A stretch of 16,061 bases of DNA from ATZT02 sp046046315 (GTDB taxonomy: Bacteria; Actinomycetota; Actinomycetes; S36-B12; UBA5976). The translations under genes were made by a program, and so were the position numbers. The stretch spans positions 1-16,061 of the forward strand of contig JBJOKB010000038.1 of NCBI GenBank assembly GCA_046046315.1. The letters run 5' to 3'. Shown in pieces: positions 14,312 to 16,061 of this stretch; positions within the stretch are counted from its first letter, which is position 1; the number at the start of each line of letters is the position of its first letter. Below the pieces are notes generated by a model. It saw only the letters and a list, made by a program, of their open reading frames with translations. It was not told where the DNA came from and searched no databases.

Positions 14312-15628
14312 TTAAACGGGATGATCTTCCAATAAATCAGTGACTAAGGCTGCTATCGGAGATCTTTCTGATCTCGTTAGTGTCACATGAGCAAATAAAG
14401 GATGGCCTTTAAGTTTTTCCACCACAGCTGCAACACCGTCATGACGTCCAACTCTTAAATTATCTCTTTGTGCAACATCGTGGGTTAACACAACTCTAGA
14501 GCCTTTGCCTATTCGAGAAAGCACAGTTAATAAAACGTTTCTTTCTAAACTTTGTGCTTCATCAACAATTACATAAGCATCATGCAAAGAGCGTCCACGA
14601 ATATGGGTGAGTGGTAGAACTTCAATCAAATCTCTTGCAATTACTTCAGTGATTACTTCAGGACTTGTTACAGCACCAAGGGTGTCAAAAACTGCTTGAG
14701 CCCACGGACTCATTTTTTCACCCTCCGTGCCCGGCAAATAACCTAAATCTTGTCCACCTACTGCATAAAGAGGTCTAAAAACCATAACTTTTCTGTGATT
14801 ATTTCTTTCCAAAACATGTTCTAATCCTGCACATAAAGCTAGTGCACTTTTTCCAGTTCCAGCTCTTCCTCCAAGTGAAACAATTCCTATTTCTTCATCA
14901 AGAAGTAAATCAAGGGCAAGTCTTTGTTCGGCACTTCTTCCGTGAATTCCAAATGCGTCAATATCTCCTCTTACAAGTTTTATTCTCTTATCTGTTGTGA
15001 TTCTTCCTAAAGCACTTCCTTTAGATGAAGTAAGAATTAAACCTGTGTGGCAAGGTAATTCCTTTGCCATATTGTGATCAATGAATCCATTGGCATAAAG
15101 TCCATCTACTTCTGTATCTCCTAAATTAATTTCAGAAATTCCAGTCCACCCGGTTGAAGTGACAAATTCAGCTCTATATTCTTCTGCAGATAAACCAAGT
15201 GATGATGCTTTAACGCGCATTGGTAAGTCTTTACTTACTACATAAACATCTGCACCTTGTGTTGATAAGAGTTTGGCGCAAGCAAGAATTTTTCCGTCAT
15301 TGTCTAAAGGTAGAAATGCTGTTGGTAAAAGTGATGGATCAGCATGTGACATATCAACACTTAATTCACCACCATCTTCATTAACTTTCATTGGTTGATC
15401 AAGGCGACCATGCTCTACTCGCATTTCGTCTAATTGACGAAGAGCAGCACGTGCAAAAAAGCCAAGCTCGGGATGAGTTCTTTTAACTTCGAGTTCTGTA
15501 ACAACAATTAAAGGAATAACAACTTCATGTTCAGCAAAGCGATACATCGCTTTTGGATCTGAAAGTAAAACAGATGTGTCTAGAACGTAGGTGCGGATGT
15601 TTGGTTCGGCCCTGCGAGCAGCTGACAC
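14312..15628 (-). CDS. PhoH2-like protein: PIN nuclease domain fused to PhoH ATPase
   Basis: Predicted ATP-dependent RNA helicase and ribonuclease of the PhoH2 group; the mycobacterial homologue has these activities. From the GTG at 15628 the product is 438 residues. The N-terminal PIN domain (about 10-145) has the acidic residues expected of a metal nuclease: D in YVLDTSVLL, E in TELEVK, D in PLDNDGKIL and D in VSKDLPMR. The C-terminal PhoH domain (about 230-435) has Walker A GRAGTGKS, Walker B VIVDEAQ and the conserved THDVAQRDNLRVGRHDGVAAV. The protein matches remembered actinobacterial PhoH2 over its full length. GGGGAG (15641-15636) lies 7 nt before GTG 15628, so I reject the longer GTG start at 15643. 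No upstream antitoxin-like ORF is present. Confidence 0.93.
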   Translation of the reverse strand: MSAARRAEPNIRTYVLDTSVLLSDPKAMYRFAEHEVVIPLIVVTELEVKRTHPELGFFARAALRQLDEMRVEHGRLDQPMKVNEDGGELSVDMSHADPSLLPTAFLPLDNDGKILACAKLLSTQGADVYVVSKDLPMRVKASSLGLSAEEYRAEFVTSTGWTGISEINLGDTEVDGLYANGFIDHNMAKELPCHTGLILTSSKGSALGRITTDKRIKLVRGDIDAFGIHGRSAEQRLALDLLLDEEIGIVSLGGRAGTGKSALALCAGLEHVLERNNHRKVMVFRPLYAVGGQDLGYLPGTEGEKMSPWAQAVFDTLGAVTSPEVITEVIARDLIEVLPLTHIRGRSLHDAYVIVDEAQSLERNVLLTVLSRIGKGSRVVLTHDVAQRDNLRVGRHDGVAAVVEKLKGHPLFAHVTLTRSERSPIAALVTDLLEDHPV

Positions 15629-15635
15629 TAAAACA

Positions 15636-15641
15636 CTCCCC
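15636..15641 (-). promoter_or_regulatory. Ribosome binding site deciding the phoH2 start
   Basis: GGGGAG with a 7-nt spacer points to GTG 15628. It overlaps the codons of the longer reading frame start at 15643, which has no site of its own. Confidence 0.65.
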
Positions 15642-15644
15642 ACA

Positions 15645-15679
15645 CGTTATTTCAGTTGTATAGAAGTTATGAAATAACG
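15645..15679. repeat. 10-bp inverted repeat upstream of the phoH2-like gene
   Basis: CGTTATTTCA (15645-15654) and TGAAATAACG (15670-15679) are exact complements separated by 15 nt. The repeat fills much of the 98-bp gap between the LysE-family gene and the phoH2 start. There is no U-tract after it on the minus strand, so a regulator site or a leader hairpin is more likely than a terminator. Confidence 0.55.
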
Positions 15680-15726
15680 CTAGAGGAATTTAATGTCTGG
15701 TTGACTACGACTCGCCCAAGTTTAAG

Positions 15727-16061
15727 TTAACGGTTGAAGGCAGAAACGATAACGCTTATTCCTAAAGCAATGATGATCAAGCCTCCGGCGCCACTAATTT
15801 TTTCAATACGTGTTGGAGTTCCTGCTAACCAATGCCTGGCGGTTCCTGCAACTATCCCCCAAGTCCCATCACTTATTACGGCAATAACAAAAAATACAGT
15901 GGCTAGAAAAATCATTTGAAGAATTATTTGTCCTTGGCTTCGATCTACGAATTGCGGCAAAATAGCGGCAAAGAAAACTAAAGATTTTGGATTTAAAAAT
16001 CCCACCACAAATCCTTGTCTAAATAACTGTCCCATTGGTTTTGGATCAGATTTAGTAACTA
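15727..16061 (-). CDS. LysE/RhtB family amino-acid exporter (5' part outside window)
   Basis: C-terminal part of an inner-membrane exporter of the LysE family, which exports lysine, homoserine/threonine or related compounds by proton-coupled transport. The visible 111 codons are open to the window edge. They contain the family segment LFRQGFVVGFLNPKSLVFFAAILPQFVD, two further hydrophobic segments (IILQMIFLATVFFVIAVISDGTWGIVAG; AGGLIIIALGISVIVSAF) and a basic end. A methionine at 16035 is internal: the frame continues upstream with SDPKP, and family members are about 200 residues, so roughly half is missing. The substrate cannot be judged. It reads toward phoH2 with a 98-bp gap holding an inverted repeat. 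Confidence 0.9.
   Translation of the reverse strand, partial: VTKSDPKPMGQLFRQGFVVGFLNPKSLVFFAAILPQFVDRSQGQIILQMIFLATVFFVIAVISDGTWGIVAGTARHWLAGTPTRIEKISGAGGLIIIALGISVIVSAFNR

Noticed and set aside
14312..15628. PhoH-like protein as evidence of a phosphate-starvation (Pho) region
   Set aside because: The fusion to a PIN domain marks it as PhoH2-type RNA-acting protein, and no pho box or phosphate transport gene is nearby.
1..16061. A new multi-gene system, defence island, prophage, CRISPR array or RNA gene
   Set aside because: All genes belong to recognisable families with normal lengths. No repeat-spacer array, integrase, transposase, tRNA or rRNA was seen on either strand.

Overview
The window reads as ordinary core chromosome of an AT-rich (roughly 40% GC by eye), streamlined actinobacterium. 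The lineage evidence is gene content: a DUF6542 membrane protein and a DUF4245 protein, both largely actinobacterial, sit beside rmuC, ispH, xseA/xseB and a class I fumarase. A PIN-PhoH fusion of the mycobacterial PhoH2 type follows. This content with low GC and almost no intergenic DNA suggests a freshwater planktonic lineage such as acI/Nanopelagicales. That assignment is inference; no rRNA or tRNA gene is present to test it.

Layout: positions 1-4673 (minus strand) hold a peptide/nickel-type ABC importer, read in the order inner permease (DppC-like), substrate-binding lipoprotein, outer permease (DppB-like), ATPase (DppD-like, cut by the window start). Stem-loops lie on both sides of the binding-protein gene. 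Upstream on the same strand are typA/bipA and ychF (4750-7703), two translational GTPase-family genes 8 bp apart. On the plus strand come rmuC and a DUF6542 gene (7767-9555). ispH (minus) and xseA-xseB (plus) diverge from about 10.5 kb. A DUF4245 gene (minus) and fumarase (plus) diverge from about 12.6 kb. A minus-strand phoH2-like gene and the C-terminal part of a LysE exporter gene close the window. No gap exceeds 300 bp; the largest, 107 bp at 3604-3710, is filled by inverted repeats.

Functionally the window combines nutrient uptake (peptide importer), translation-linked NTPases (TypA, YchF), DNA metabolism (RmuC, ExoVII), isoprenoid synthesis (IspH), the TCA cycle (fumarase), RNA metabolism (PhoH2) and amino-acid export (LysE).

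The parts worth a second look are mostly regulatory: (i) a repeated TAnnnT-N7-RTG arrangement at four gene starts, suggesting leaderless mRNAs; (ii) the ispH/xseA divergent promoter region, which implies a later ispH start; (iii) back-to-back perfect stem-loops around the binding-protein gene; (iv) three convergent gene pairs that meet with no space for terminators. I found no CRISPR, mobile element, phage, defence locus or clearly new multi-gene system.
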